Positions 36,021 to 43,583 of a stretch of 64,000 nt of DNA are shown piece by piece. The notes under the pieces are model-generated. The model saw only the letters and a program-made list of their open reading frames with translations, made no database searches and was not told the DNA's origin. Both the position numbers and the translations under genes were made by a program. Positions within the stretch are counted from its first letter, which is position 1; every line of letters starts with the position of its first letter. Source of the DNA: Sphingomonas alpina (GTDB lineage Bacteria; Pseudomonadota; Alphaproteobacteria; Sphingomonadales; Sphingomonadaceae); assembly GCF_014490665.1 (NCBI RefSeq), contig NZ_CP061038.1, positions 3,534,001 to 3,598,000 of the forward strand. The letters are read 5' to 3'.

Positions 36021-37670
36021 ATGCCCAATCCATTCGAAGACATGCCGGCCATCCCCGTCCGGAACATAATACCAGCCGCTGAACCAGTCATCGAGCCAGT
36101 CGCCGGGACCGATGACGATCCGACCCCCAAGCTAGGCGATGCCATGATTGGCGCGGATATCGGCCCAGGCACGGACGAGCGCACCGCATCCGACCCGGGC
36201 GTGGCCCGCCGCCGCCTGACGATGCAAATTTATACGCGGATGATGACCGATCTGACCGTGCTGACCGGCGGTACGCGCTTGCCGACCGATGAGGAAATCG
36301 ACGACGCACTGAATCGCGCGGCACGGGCGCACGGACTCCGCAGTCGAGCCTCGGCACGGCGTCAAGTAGCACCGCAGCTCCCGGTCAGTGACCCCCTTCC
36401 GCAAGGCGACGCCATTCCCGCCAGTGTTTTTTGGGCGGGCCTCACCAATATGGCGTCCCTTGCCCAACCGACAGGGAATGATCTTGCGCCAGACCATCAG
36501 ATCACGTCGCCCGGCTTGCGGCTTGATGAAGCGATGCTGCGATCGATCGACGACGCGGCGGCGATCGAGAATGACGACACCGGCACCGAAGCAACCAGCC
36601 CGGCACAGGGCGGGGCAGCCCGTAATCCCCGCGATCTGGTGTCACCTGGCCCCAACGGCAGCGGCGATATCGCCACGGCCTTTCTCCGTCGCGCCGAAAA
36701 TCCGGACGCACCCGACTGGCTAGAGAATCATATCAGCGAATTCTCCCTTGAACCAACAGTGGAGAATTTCACCAATTCCGGAGATTTCGACCGTATCGCG
36801 GCGGTCAGGGACCAGGCGCGTGCCTATGCCCAAGCCGACCAGACTCGCACCAATACGCGGCAGTTCGCCGATCGCCTGACCCAATGGCTCGACGAGCGGG
36901 GCTATGGGCCCGACATCGTGATCACCGCCAACCCGCGCCGCAACACAGTCGTCACCGATTCGGATGCGGCATTGGGCGCTCTGTCATCGCACTACGAAAC
37001 CGGTGGGCGTGGGCCGGGCACCATTTCGACAGGTCAAGGTGATGCCGGCGGTATATCTTATGGCAGTTATCAGCTTTCGACCAATAAGGGCATGGCAAAG
37101 AAATTCGTCGAAAGCCGCGAAGCGAAGGCCTGGGCAGAGAAATTTCGGGGACTGACGCCGGGCACGCCGGCTTTCAGCAAACGCTGGCGAGAGATCGCAG
37201 TGCGCGACCGCGACACCTTTCAGGCGGCACAGCACGCTTTCATCCTCAAGACTCATTACAGCCCCGTCGTCGCGGCAATCCGCGCGAAAAAGAAAGACGG
37301 CCTCAACTTCAATTCGCGCAGCCAGGCAGTTCGCAATGCGGTGTGGTCGGCCGCGGTGCAGCATGGCGGCGCAGTGAGATTTCTGAATCGCGCCGTGAAC
37401 GCCACCGATGCGGCATTTTTGCGCACCGATCCGGGTTACGACGCAGCGTTGATCGACAATATCTATGATGCGCGAATTGCCTATGTAACGGCGGAACGTA
37501 ACAGGCAGGCTAACGTAGCAAACCTAGAACGCCGCCCTGACAAAAAGAACAAGCTGCAGGGCCAGGTGAAACAACTCACCGATGTCATCAAGAATCGCTA
37601 TCCGAGCGAACGCGCGGCGGCGCAGCAGATGCTCCGCGACGAACGACGCCGTGCGGCGCGGGTGCCGTGA
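36021..37670 (+). CDS. Lysozyme-like effector with shared delivery module
   Basis: A 549-residue protein without signal peptide. Residues about 68-107 (YTRMMTDLTVLT to RAARAHGL) match the module of the toxin cassette at 13.4-13.8 kb. A long low-complexity acidic linker follows. From about residue 315 a lysozyme-like domain is visible: SSHYETGGRGPGTISTG with Glu326 as probable catalytic acid, then GDAGGISYGSYQLS and a helical part (AQHAFILKTHYSPVV). This pattern is known from phage and secretion-system peptidoglycan hydrolases. The next gene encodes a secreted LprI-like inhibitor, so the pair is read as effector and immunity. Confidence 0.78.
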   Translation: MPNPFEDMPAIPVRNIIPAAEPVIEPVAGTDDDPTPKLGDAMIGADIGPGTDERTASDPGVARRRLTMQIYTRMMTDLTVLTGGTRLPTDEEIDDALNRAARAHGLRSRASARRQVAPQLPVSDPLPQGDAIPASVFWAGLTNMASLAQPTGNDLAPDHQITSPGLRLDEAMLRSIDDAAAIENDDTGTEATSPAQGGAARNPRDLVSPGPNGSGDIATAFLRRAENPDAPDWLENHISEFSLEPTVENFTNSGDFDRIAAVRDQARAYAQADQTRTNTRQFADRLTQWLDERGYGPDIVITANPRRNTVVTDSDAALGALSSHYETGGRGPGTISTGQGDAGGISYGSYQLSTNKGMAKKFVESREAKAWAEKFRGLTPGTPAFSKRWREIAVRDRDTFQAAQHAFILKTHYSPVVAAIRAKKKDGLNFNSRSQAVRNAVWSAAVQHGGAVRFLNRAVNATDAAFLRTDPGYDAALIDNIYDARIAYVTAERNRQANVANLERRPDKKNKLQGQVKQLTDVIKNRYPSERAAAQQMLRDERRRAARVP

Positions 37671-37737
37671 GGTTGCGACACTTTCCCCATTAAGATGTTG
37701 CCATAATGTTCCAATCCCCATAGGCTGCAACTGGTAC

Positions 37738-38163
37738 ATGTTTGCCAGCCATGGGGTGGGACCAATGTTGCTTCTGACGTTACTTCTCGCCGCCGAGGCC
37801 CACTATTCCAGCCCTTATGATGCCATCGGCAAAGCTTTCGACAGATGTGTTGACGCGGCAGCCGAAAGTCCTGATTTCGATGCGGACTATGCCCAGTGCA
37901 GCAAAGCCGAGTTGAAAGCGCGCGACGCGGCGCTCAGCCGCCGATATGCGATCGTCATGAAACGGTCCTCGCCTGCCCAGCGCGAGAGGCTGCGCGCATC
38001 GGAACGTCTGTGGATCCAAGAACGCGATCAGAACTGCCAGGCCGAAGCGAATGCTTTCCGGGCCGAAGCAAATGCTTTGAAACCGGGCGCGTGGGACCAT
38101 ATGTTTCGGACATGCTTGACCCGTTACACGTGGAAACGCACCGAATGGCTAGAGACCCAATAA
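37738..38163 (+). CDS. Secreted LprI/DUF1311-like lysozyme inhibitor, probable immunity
   Basis: A signal peptide (MLLLTLLLAAEA) starts at the second possible ATG, 37765; ATG 37738 adds nine residues and both are acceptable. The mature protein follows the LprI pattern: FDRCVDAA, YAQCSKAELKARDAALSRRYAIVMK, RLRASERLWIQERDQNCQAEA, CLTRYTWKRTEWLE, with four conserved Cys. LprI-family proteins inhibit lysozyme in the periplasm or envelope. Directly after a lysozyme-like effector, with periplasmic targeting, it is a convincing immunity candidate. Confidence 0.8.
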   Translation: MFASHGVGPMLLLTLLLAAEAHYSSPYDAIGKAFDRCVDAAAESPDFDADYAQCSKAELKARDAALSRRYAIVMKRSSPAQRERLRASERLWIQERDQNCQAEANAFRAEANALKPGAWDHMFRTCLTRYTWKRTEWLETQ

Positions 38164-38277
38164 AGCCTTTTTGACGATCAGACCAAGGCGAGAAACCAGA
38201 TCACCAGATCGTGCCCGCCTATCGCTGCGTCCATACCGGGCAATGAGGATGAGGGTGCCGAATCAGGCGCATATCCT

Positions 38278-39810
38278 TCACCCGTTGCCCAGATCACGAT
38301 ATAATCCCCCCTCTTCACTCCCACCGCGCTGCCGCCCATAACGCTCGGGATCCAGCCACCCCGGCACCGCCCGCGGCTGCACCGGCTCCGCAAAGGTACA
38401 CGCCAGCGCATCGCCATCATCGGGCGACGCCAGCCCGCGCGCCTTCATATGGTCCTTCTTTTCCAGCATCACCGCCTGCTCCGCGTCGAAGCCATATTCC
38501 GGGCCGGTCAGGTCGTCCTCCAGGCCCTGGTGGTCGGGGATGCAGCCGCTTTCCAGCCAGTGGCGCATATTGGTCCACATCTCGGCGCGTTTGTTGGCGA
38601 CGCGGATGCGGGTGCCGCCGGATCCGCCGGCGTTCCAGTTCGCCTCGCGCACGCGGGTGCTGCCGAACCAGACCTCGCTGACCAGGATATCGGGCAGCAA
38701 TTGCCGCAGCCGATCGATCACCGCCGCGCCGATATTGCCGGCATCGACAAAGATCGCATCGGGTTTCCACCGGCCCGCCTCGACCGCGATGTCGCCGGCA
38801 AGCGTCATGCTGTCCATATGATGCCAGCGCTTCCACGGCCGCGAGCGCGCATCGCGGCCGCAACGGATCGCGAGCGTCGAATGATCGTCGCCGAAGCGCG
38901 CGCAATCGACCCCGAAGATCACCGGATCGGTGCCCAGCGCCGGGGCGGGCTCACGCGTGCGCGCGGCGCTTACCACCGCGCGCTCGATGAACTGCATCGA
39001 CGAGGCGCTGGGGAATTGCCCGAGCACGCGCACCCGCACCAGGTCGCTGTCCAGGCCATAGGTCGCGACCAGTTCGCCGAGATAGGCCTTGTTGGTGCCC
39101 TCTACCGTGCGGCTGTCGATCTGCGCGGTATTCCACAGATCGCGCTGCTTGCCGAACAGGCCACGAAAGGTGCCGGTGCTCTGTGTCGGGTTGCCGAAGG
39201 CCAGAAAGATGATCTCGGTGTCCGCATCGGTCAGCGCGCCCAACGCGACTTCCCACACCTTCGCGTTGATGCCGCTTGCCTCGTCGAAGACCAGTACGAT
39301 GCGCTTGCCCATGTTGTGCAGCCCGGCGAACGCCTCGGTATTGCTGGTCGACCAGGTGACCAGGTCGGCGCGCCATGACCGTTCATGCCCCTTCCTGGTC
39401 GAGGACAGCGCAGTCGCGGTGGCGGTGAACCAGTCCGAGGTGATCGACAGATTGGCCCATTTGGCAATCTCCGGCCCGGTCTTGGTAAGCAGCTGGCTCT
39501 CCGTATTGGCGGTCAGGATGATGCGCGTGTCCACGCATGTGTCGAGCGCCCATTTGACCACCATCGCGATCAGCGCGGACTTGCCGATGCCATGGCCGGA
39601 GGCGCGCGCGATGCGGCATGGCCGGTGGCGTGTCGCGGAACCGGTCAGATGCTCACCGATCGCCTCCAGCACCTCCCGCTGCCATTTTCGCGGGCCGCTG
39701 ACGCCGCTCAGCACGCCCTGGCCCCAGGGATAGACGAGTTCCGCATGGCCGAGCGGGCTATGGGTCAGCCGAGCCATTTCGCGGATCAGGTCACGTTCCC
39801 CATCGATCAT
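38278..39810 (-). CDS. Phage terminase large subunit
   Basis: DNA-packaging motor of 510 residues. The ATPase part shows a Walker A-like RASGHGIGKSALIAMVV, Walker B LVFDEASGI and the coupling motif FGNPTQSTG; the nuclease part has GVDCARFGDDHSTLAIR, IFVDAGNIG and late acidic DDGDALACTFA. It is translationally coupled to the small gene upstream (ATGA overlap). No portal, capsid or tail genes are present in the window. Confidence 0.9.
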   Translation of the reverse strand: MIDGERDLIREMARLTHSPLGHAELVYPWGQGVLSGVSGPRKWQREVLEAIGEHLTGSATRHRPCRIARASGHGIGKSALIAMVVKWALDTCVDTRIILTANTESQLLTKTGPEIAKWANLSITSDWFTATATALSSTRKGHERSWRADLVTWSTSNTEAFAGLHNMGKRIVLVFDEASGINAKVWEVALGALTDADTEIIFLAFGNPTQSTGTFRGLFGKQRDLWNTAQIDSRTVEGTNKAYLGELVATYGLDSDLVRVRVLGQFPSASSMQFIERAVVSAARTREPAPALGTDPVIFGVDCARFGDDHSTLAIRCGRDARSRPWKRWHHMDSMTLAGDIAVEAGRWKPDAIFVDAGNIGAAVIDRLRQLLPDILVSEVWFGSTRVREANWNAGGSGGTRIRVANKRAEMWTNMRHWLESGCIPDHQGLEDDLTGPEYGFDAEQAVMLEKKDHMKARGLASPDDGDALACTFAEPVQPRAVPGWLDPERYGRQRGGSEEGGLYRDLGNG

Positions 39811-40088
39811 GGCTCGCGCCCCTGCAGCACGCGCTGCCGCGCGGCGGCGAGGAGCGTGGCGAGATCATCCTCCTCACCGTCCGGCTCGTCCAGAAATTGC
39901 CCGGGGCGCCCCCAGGCGCGGTCGAGGATCGCAGTGGCGGCGGACACTTTAGCGGCATCGGACGATTCGGTCCTGTCGATGATCGCGGTCAGCGCTCCCA
40001 GCGCCTTTTCGGTGTGACCGATCGCGATGTCGGCGATGGTCCGGCCATCGGCGGTGGTACGGCGCGAACGCGCGCGTTTGCTGGTCAT
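39807..40088 (-). CDS. Small terminase-associated protein, 93 aa
   Basis: A basic N-terminus (TSKRARSRRTTADG) and a helical region DAAKVSAATAILDRAWGRPGQ resembling small phage packaging proteins. AGAGG lies upstream of ATG 40088. The overlap with the terminase start makes it the likely small-subunit partner, though I do not recognise a named family. Confidence 0.7.
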   Translation of the reverse strand: MTSKRARSRRTTADGRTIADIAIGHTEKALGALTAIIDRTESSDAAKVSAATAILDRAWGRPGQFLDEPDGEEDDLATLLAAARQRVLQGREP

Positions 40089-40134
40089 ATATGCCTCTTG
40101 AAAGAAGTGGGACGGTGGAAATGGCGCGCCGGAT

Positions 40135-40587
40135 TCACCCGGCCCCGCCCGCAGCCGCAGCGACCCGCTGCTGCCACCCTCTCCACACCAGCTCGGCAAT
40201 GAAATCGTCGATCCGCACGCCCTCGCGGTGGGCGGCGCGGATGATCTCCACCGCCAGGTCGGGCTGACGCTGGCGCACCTGCTGGATGCCGAGCGCCGGG
40301 ACCGATTTGGGGCGCGACAGGGTACGCCAATGCGGGGTCTTGTTGGACACGGGTGCGGTGGCCTTTCCGGTTGAGACAACGAACATGCGGCGGGAGCGCT
40401 GATAGCGTTCGACCCAGATCAGCCCGCGCCGCTCGAGCCGGTGCACGATATCGACCGTGGTGCTGACCGAATTGCAGCCGCACGCCGCCTGCAATTCGTC
40501 GGCGGTCGGCGCGAGCCGCTCCGCCTCGGCCGCCGCGATGATCGTCGCGAAGACGCGGCGTTCCCACAAAGAGAGAGGAGCGTTCAT
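40135..40587 (-). CDS. LexA-like winged-helix protein, phage-type
   Basis: About 150 residues. The N-terminal part (LSLWERRVFATIIAAAEAERLAPTADELQAACGCNSVSTTVDIVHRLERRGLIWVERYQRSRRMFVV) is a LexA-type winged helix without the protease domain. The C-terminal half is helical with a conserved-looking IDDFIAELVWRGW. GGGAG seven bases upstream supports ATG 40587, which overlaps the end of the preceding gene by four bases. It may control this operon through the palindrome at 40999. Confidence 0.78.
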   Translation of the reverse strand: MNAPLSLWERRVFATIIAAAEAERLAPTADELQAACGCNSVSTTVDIVHRLERRGLIWVERYQRSRRMFVVSTGKATAPVSNKTPHWRTLSRPKSVPALGIQQVRQRQPDLAVEIIRAAHREGVRIDDFIAELVWRGWQQRVAAAAGGAG

Positions 40588-40934
40588 GATGCGGCTCCCG
40601 ACGGGGTGGGTTTCAAGCCATTCGTCCGCCGCGCACCCGTCATGCGGCGCAATTGTGCGGGGCTGTAATGCGCCGCCAACCGCGCGCTCTCGATTGAAAC
40701 GCCGGCCGCGGCCGCGGTGCGCGCGAACAGTTGCTCGATCGCGCGACGAAGCTGCCGGCACGACAGCGCGGCGGCGCAGCGCAGCGCCTGCGCCCGCACG
40801 GCCTCGGCCTCTTCCTCGCCGGAGAACGGCGCCGCGCCGCGCGTCGCGGCCGATTCACTGCTGCGGGAAACGACCCTAGGGCGGACGGACCGGTCGGCGT
40901 CGCCGTCCGGGGGCGACATGATGGTGTGATTCAT
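40584..40934 (-). CDS. Hypothetical protein of terminase cassette, 116 aa
   Basis: First gene of the four-gene minus-strand unit. The N-terminal third is disordered and charged; residues 45-105 are helical (ALRCAAALSCRQLRRAIEQLFARTAAAAGVSIESARLAAHYSPAQLRRMTG), ending in an Arg-rich tail. Possibly DNA-binding. No family recognised. Its stop overlaps the HTH gene start. Confidence 0.6.
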   Translation of the reverse strand: MNHTIMSPPDGDADRSVRPRVVSRSSESAATRGAAPFSGEEEAEAVRAQALRCAAALSCRQLRRAIEQLFARTAAAAGVSIESARLAAHYSPAQLRRMTGARRTNGLKPTPSGAAS

Positions 40935-40998
40935 CGTGATTCGACTCCAATATTCCCCTTTTGTTCTCTTATTTCCTTTCCTACATTGCAAGAACAGT

Positions 40999-41014
40999 AT
41001 AGGAAATTTCCTAT
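40999..41014. promoter_or_regulatory. 16-bp perfect palindrome in divergent promoter
   Basis: ATAGGAAATTTCCTAT reads the same on both strands and covers the start codon region of the plus-strand gene at 41013, 65 bases from the start of the terminase cassette. It is the most likely operator for the LexA-like protein of that cassette. Confidence 0.6.
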
Positions 41015-41555
41015 GGAGGCGCGATTGCAGACATTCGCTCAACAGACACCCCGGCCCGCCGCGATCATCGCGGGAGCCCTTCTTCACGCCGTCCCGCAGG
41101 TCGCCCCCCGACCGGTCCCCTGCCCCGATCCCTACCCCGACGCGCACGCGCCAGCGCACCATTGGGCGGCGGCCCCGCGCATCACTGCGATGTTCGCGAT
41201 GCTGCGGGATCTGAATGCGCTCCACGATCGCATCGCCACGCATTGCCATAGCGACCCGGCGGCCGGGCTGGACGGCGTGCGCGGCGAAATCGGCACGGTC
41301 ACCGGCGTGTACGAGAATGATTTCAGCGGACCGATGCGCACCGTCTGGACAGTCCGGGCCAATGGCGGCGCCGCGGCATCGCTGTGGGAGCTGCTCACCG
41401 AACAACGCGACGCCTGGATCGACGCGCAACTGGTGGCCGAAGGATTTGCGCCATGGAGCTGGTCGGACGAGAAACATGACCGCCGCGACGCGCTGGCCGA
41501 GGATGCCGGGACGGTGGCAATGGCATGGCGCGACTATTGCGGCGAGCAGGACTGA
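41013..41555 (+). CDS. Hypothetical protein, 180 aa
   Basis: A soluble protein with a His/Pro-rich N-terminal third and a more regular C-terminal region (GEIGTVTGVYENDFSGPMRTVWTVRANGGAAASLWELLTEQRDAWIDAQLVAEGF). AGGA lies eight bases before ATG 41013, inside the palindrome. Divergent from the terminase cassette and probably co-regulated with it. Not recognised. Confidence 0.6.
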   Translation: MEARLQTFAQQTPRPAAIIAGALLHAVPQVAPRPVPCPDPYPDAHAPAHHWAAAPRITAMFAMLRDLNALHDRIATHCHSDPAAGLDGVRGEIGTVTGVYENDFSGPMRTVWTVRANGGAAASLWELLTEQRDAWIDAQLVAEGFAPWSWSDEKHDRRDALAEDAGTVAMAWRDYCGEQD

Positions 41556-41643
41556 CCCGGCGGCGGGACACGTCCGGGCCGCGAGGCGTTCTCCCTCCCG
41601 AAAGCACGCACCCTGTATCGGGGCTTCGCGTCAGGAACGAGCG

Positions 41644-42864
41644 ATGGAACTGACCGAACACCGCGATCTGCGCGGCGGCCGACCCTGCTGGATCGCCGCC
41701 GACGATAATACCACCACACCGGATTCCCTTCCCGATGGGGAGGCGGAGATCGCGATCATTGGTGCGGGCGTGATGGGAGCGATGCTTGCCGACCGGCTCA
41801 CGGCGGCAGGGCGGCAAGTGGTGCTGCTCGACCGTCGGCCACCAGCACATGGCAGCACGGCCGCCTCGACCGCATTGGTGATGTGGGGGGCGGATGTGCC
41901 GCTGACTCATCTCGCCGCGCGGATCGGCGAAGAGGAGGCGGCGCGGCGCTGGACGCGAGTCTTCGCCACGGTGCGGCGGCTCGCCGAGCATATCGACGCG
42001 AGCGGCATCGAGTGCGGACGGATCGACCGGCCCGAACTCTATCTCGCCGGCACCCTGCTCGATGATGCCGCGCTCGCCGCGGAAGGTGAGATGCGCCGCC
42101 GCGCCGGCCTGCCCTCCACCTGGCTCGACGCTGACGCGGTCGCCGCGCGATTCGGGATCGCCCCGCGCGCGGCTTTGTTGTCGGAAGGCTGTTTCGAGGT
42201 CGACCCGGTACGCCTGACGCTCGGCCTGCTCGGTCTCGCGCGCCGCGCCGGGGCGCGGGCCTGTTTCCCCGTCGATGTGATACGGATCGAGCCCGGCGAC
42301 GATGCGCTGGCGCTGCACCTTGCCGATGGCCGGTCGCTGCGCGCGCGCGACGTGATCATCGCCTCGGGCTATGAACGCGCGACCTGGTTCCTCCCCGACG
42401 CGTTCACGATCGGCGCCAGCTATGCCATCGCCACCGCGCCGGGCACCGCGCCGCTGTGGCGCGACAATGCGATGATCTGGGAAGCCTCTTCGCCCTATCT
42501 CTATACCCGCGCGACGGCGGACGGCCGGATCATCGCCGGCGGCGAAGATGAGGATTTCGCCGATGCCCGGCAGCGCGACGCGCGGATCGGCACGAAGAGC
42601 GGCACGATCGCGGCAAAGCTCGCGACGATGATCGACGTCGCCGACATATCGGTCGATTGCGCCTGGGCGGCGGCATTCGGCGCCTCGCCCGACGGCCTGC
42701 CGGCAATCGGCCGCGCGGCGCATCACGATCGGCTATGGCTCGCCGCCGGGTTCGGCGGCAACGGCGTCAGCTTCGCAAGCCTCGGCACCGAGCTGATCGT
42801 CGCCGCACTGTCCGGCACGCCCGATCCCGACGCTGCGTGTTTCGACCCCTATCGCTTCGGCTGA
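41644..42864 (+). CDS. DAO-family FAD-dependent oxidoreductase
   Basis: Amine or amino-acid oxidase-like enzyme of 406 residues. The dinucleotide motif is IAIIGAGVMGAMLADRL, followed by the DAO-type STAAST and ALVMWGADVPLT loop, a Gly-rich strand RDVIIASGYERA, and the C-terminal FAD site GLPAIGRAAHHDRLWLAAGFGGNGVSFASLGTELI. Closest in style to PuuB/gamma-glutamylputrescine oxidase-like proteins. Substrate not determined. Monocistronic. Confidence 0.88.
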   Translation: MELTEHRDLRGGRPCWIAADDNTTTPDSLPDGEAEIAIIGAGVMGAMLADRLTAAGRQVVLLDRRPPAHGSTAASTALVMWGADVPLTHLAARIGEEEAARRWTRVFATVRRLAEHIDASGIECGRIDRPELYLAGTLLDDAALAAEGEMRRRAGLPSTWLDADAVAARFGIAPRAALLSEGCFEVDPVRLTLGLLGLARRAGARACFPVDVIRIEPGDDALALHLADGRSLRARDVIIASGYERATWFLPDAFTIGASYAIATAPGTAPLWRDNAMIWEASSPYLYTRATADGRIIAGGEDEDFADARQRDARIGTKSGTIAAKLATMIDVADISVDCAWAAAFGASPDGLPAIGRAAHHDRLWLAAGFGGNGVSFASLGTELIVAALSGTPDPDAACFDPYRFG

Positions 42865-43016
42865 TCGCATCGCGGCCAGTCCGCACCGCGAACCGGTCGA
42901 TAGATCCGCCGACTCGTGCGCGGCGACCGGAACGGCCATGCGTGCCGTGCAATGATGCGCTATCTCAGGCCATCCGGCGCGACACCGTCCGGCCGTCGAT
43001 AAGGGAAGAAGACGAT

Positions 43017-43565
43017 ATGACATTGTGGCGCAGCGCTTCGCGGCTCGTCGCGGCATTCGCTGCACTGCTCCTGTCCGGCTGCTGGTCGGGGCCCGCATGG
43101 TTCACCGCGTCGGATGGCGTGGCGGCGATTCCCGATGGCCGCTACCGCCTCGTCGAACCGGGCGGCCCGCCAGACAGCGGCGACATGCTGACTCTTACCC
43201 GCCAGGCCGACAACAGCGTGCGCATCACCGGCCCCGATGTCCCATGGCGCGCGATCTTCGTGCCGATCGATGCCGCGCAACCGGACCGCTTCCTGGTGCA
43301 ATTGCAGGAAGCTTCCGCCGGTCCGGCCGCCAATGCCGGCTTCATCCTGCTCGACACGCGCAGCGGCACCTGGCGCGTTTCCTCTCCGCGTTGCGCCGGC
43401 GATGCGAAGGATGCGGCGGAACGCAGCGGCGGCCATGTCACCCGCGATCCGCAAACGGGCGCGAGCTGCTTCTTCGCCGACCGCGCGACCCTGCTCGAAC
43501 AGGTGCGCGGCGCGGTAAAAGAAGAAGGCGGGTTCGACCTCGAACTGGTCAGGGCCGATCGCTAG
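43017..43565 (+). CDS. Lipoprotein, 182 aa, unknown
   Basis: A lipobox LLSGC near residue 22 marks a lipid-anchored envelope protein. The mature part is beta-rich with Cys at three places and no known motif. AAGGGAAGAAG upstream supports ATG 43017. It ends 18 bases from the convergent STAND gene. Confidence 0.72.
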   Translation: MTLWRSASRLVAAFAALLLSGCWSGPAWFTASDGVAAIPDGRYRLVEPGGPPDSGDMLTLTRQADNSVRITGPDVPWRAIFVPIDAAQPDRFLVQLQEASAGPAANAGFILLDTRSGTWRVSSPRCAGDAKDAAERSGGHVTRDPQTGASCFFADRATLLEQVRGAVKEEGGFDLELVRADR

Positions 43566-43583
43566 GATCGGGCGACAAGCACC

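Noticed and set aside
11672..38163. Type VI secretion locus
   Set aside because: Effector-like genes are present but no Hcp, VgrG, PAAR, Tss or ClpV-like gene was recognised in the window, so the secretion route is left open.
36021..41555. Complete prophage
   Set aside because: Only terminase-type genes and a lysozyme-like protein are present; no integrase, portal, capsid, tail or att repeats were seen.
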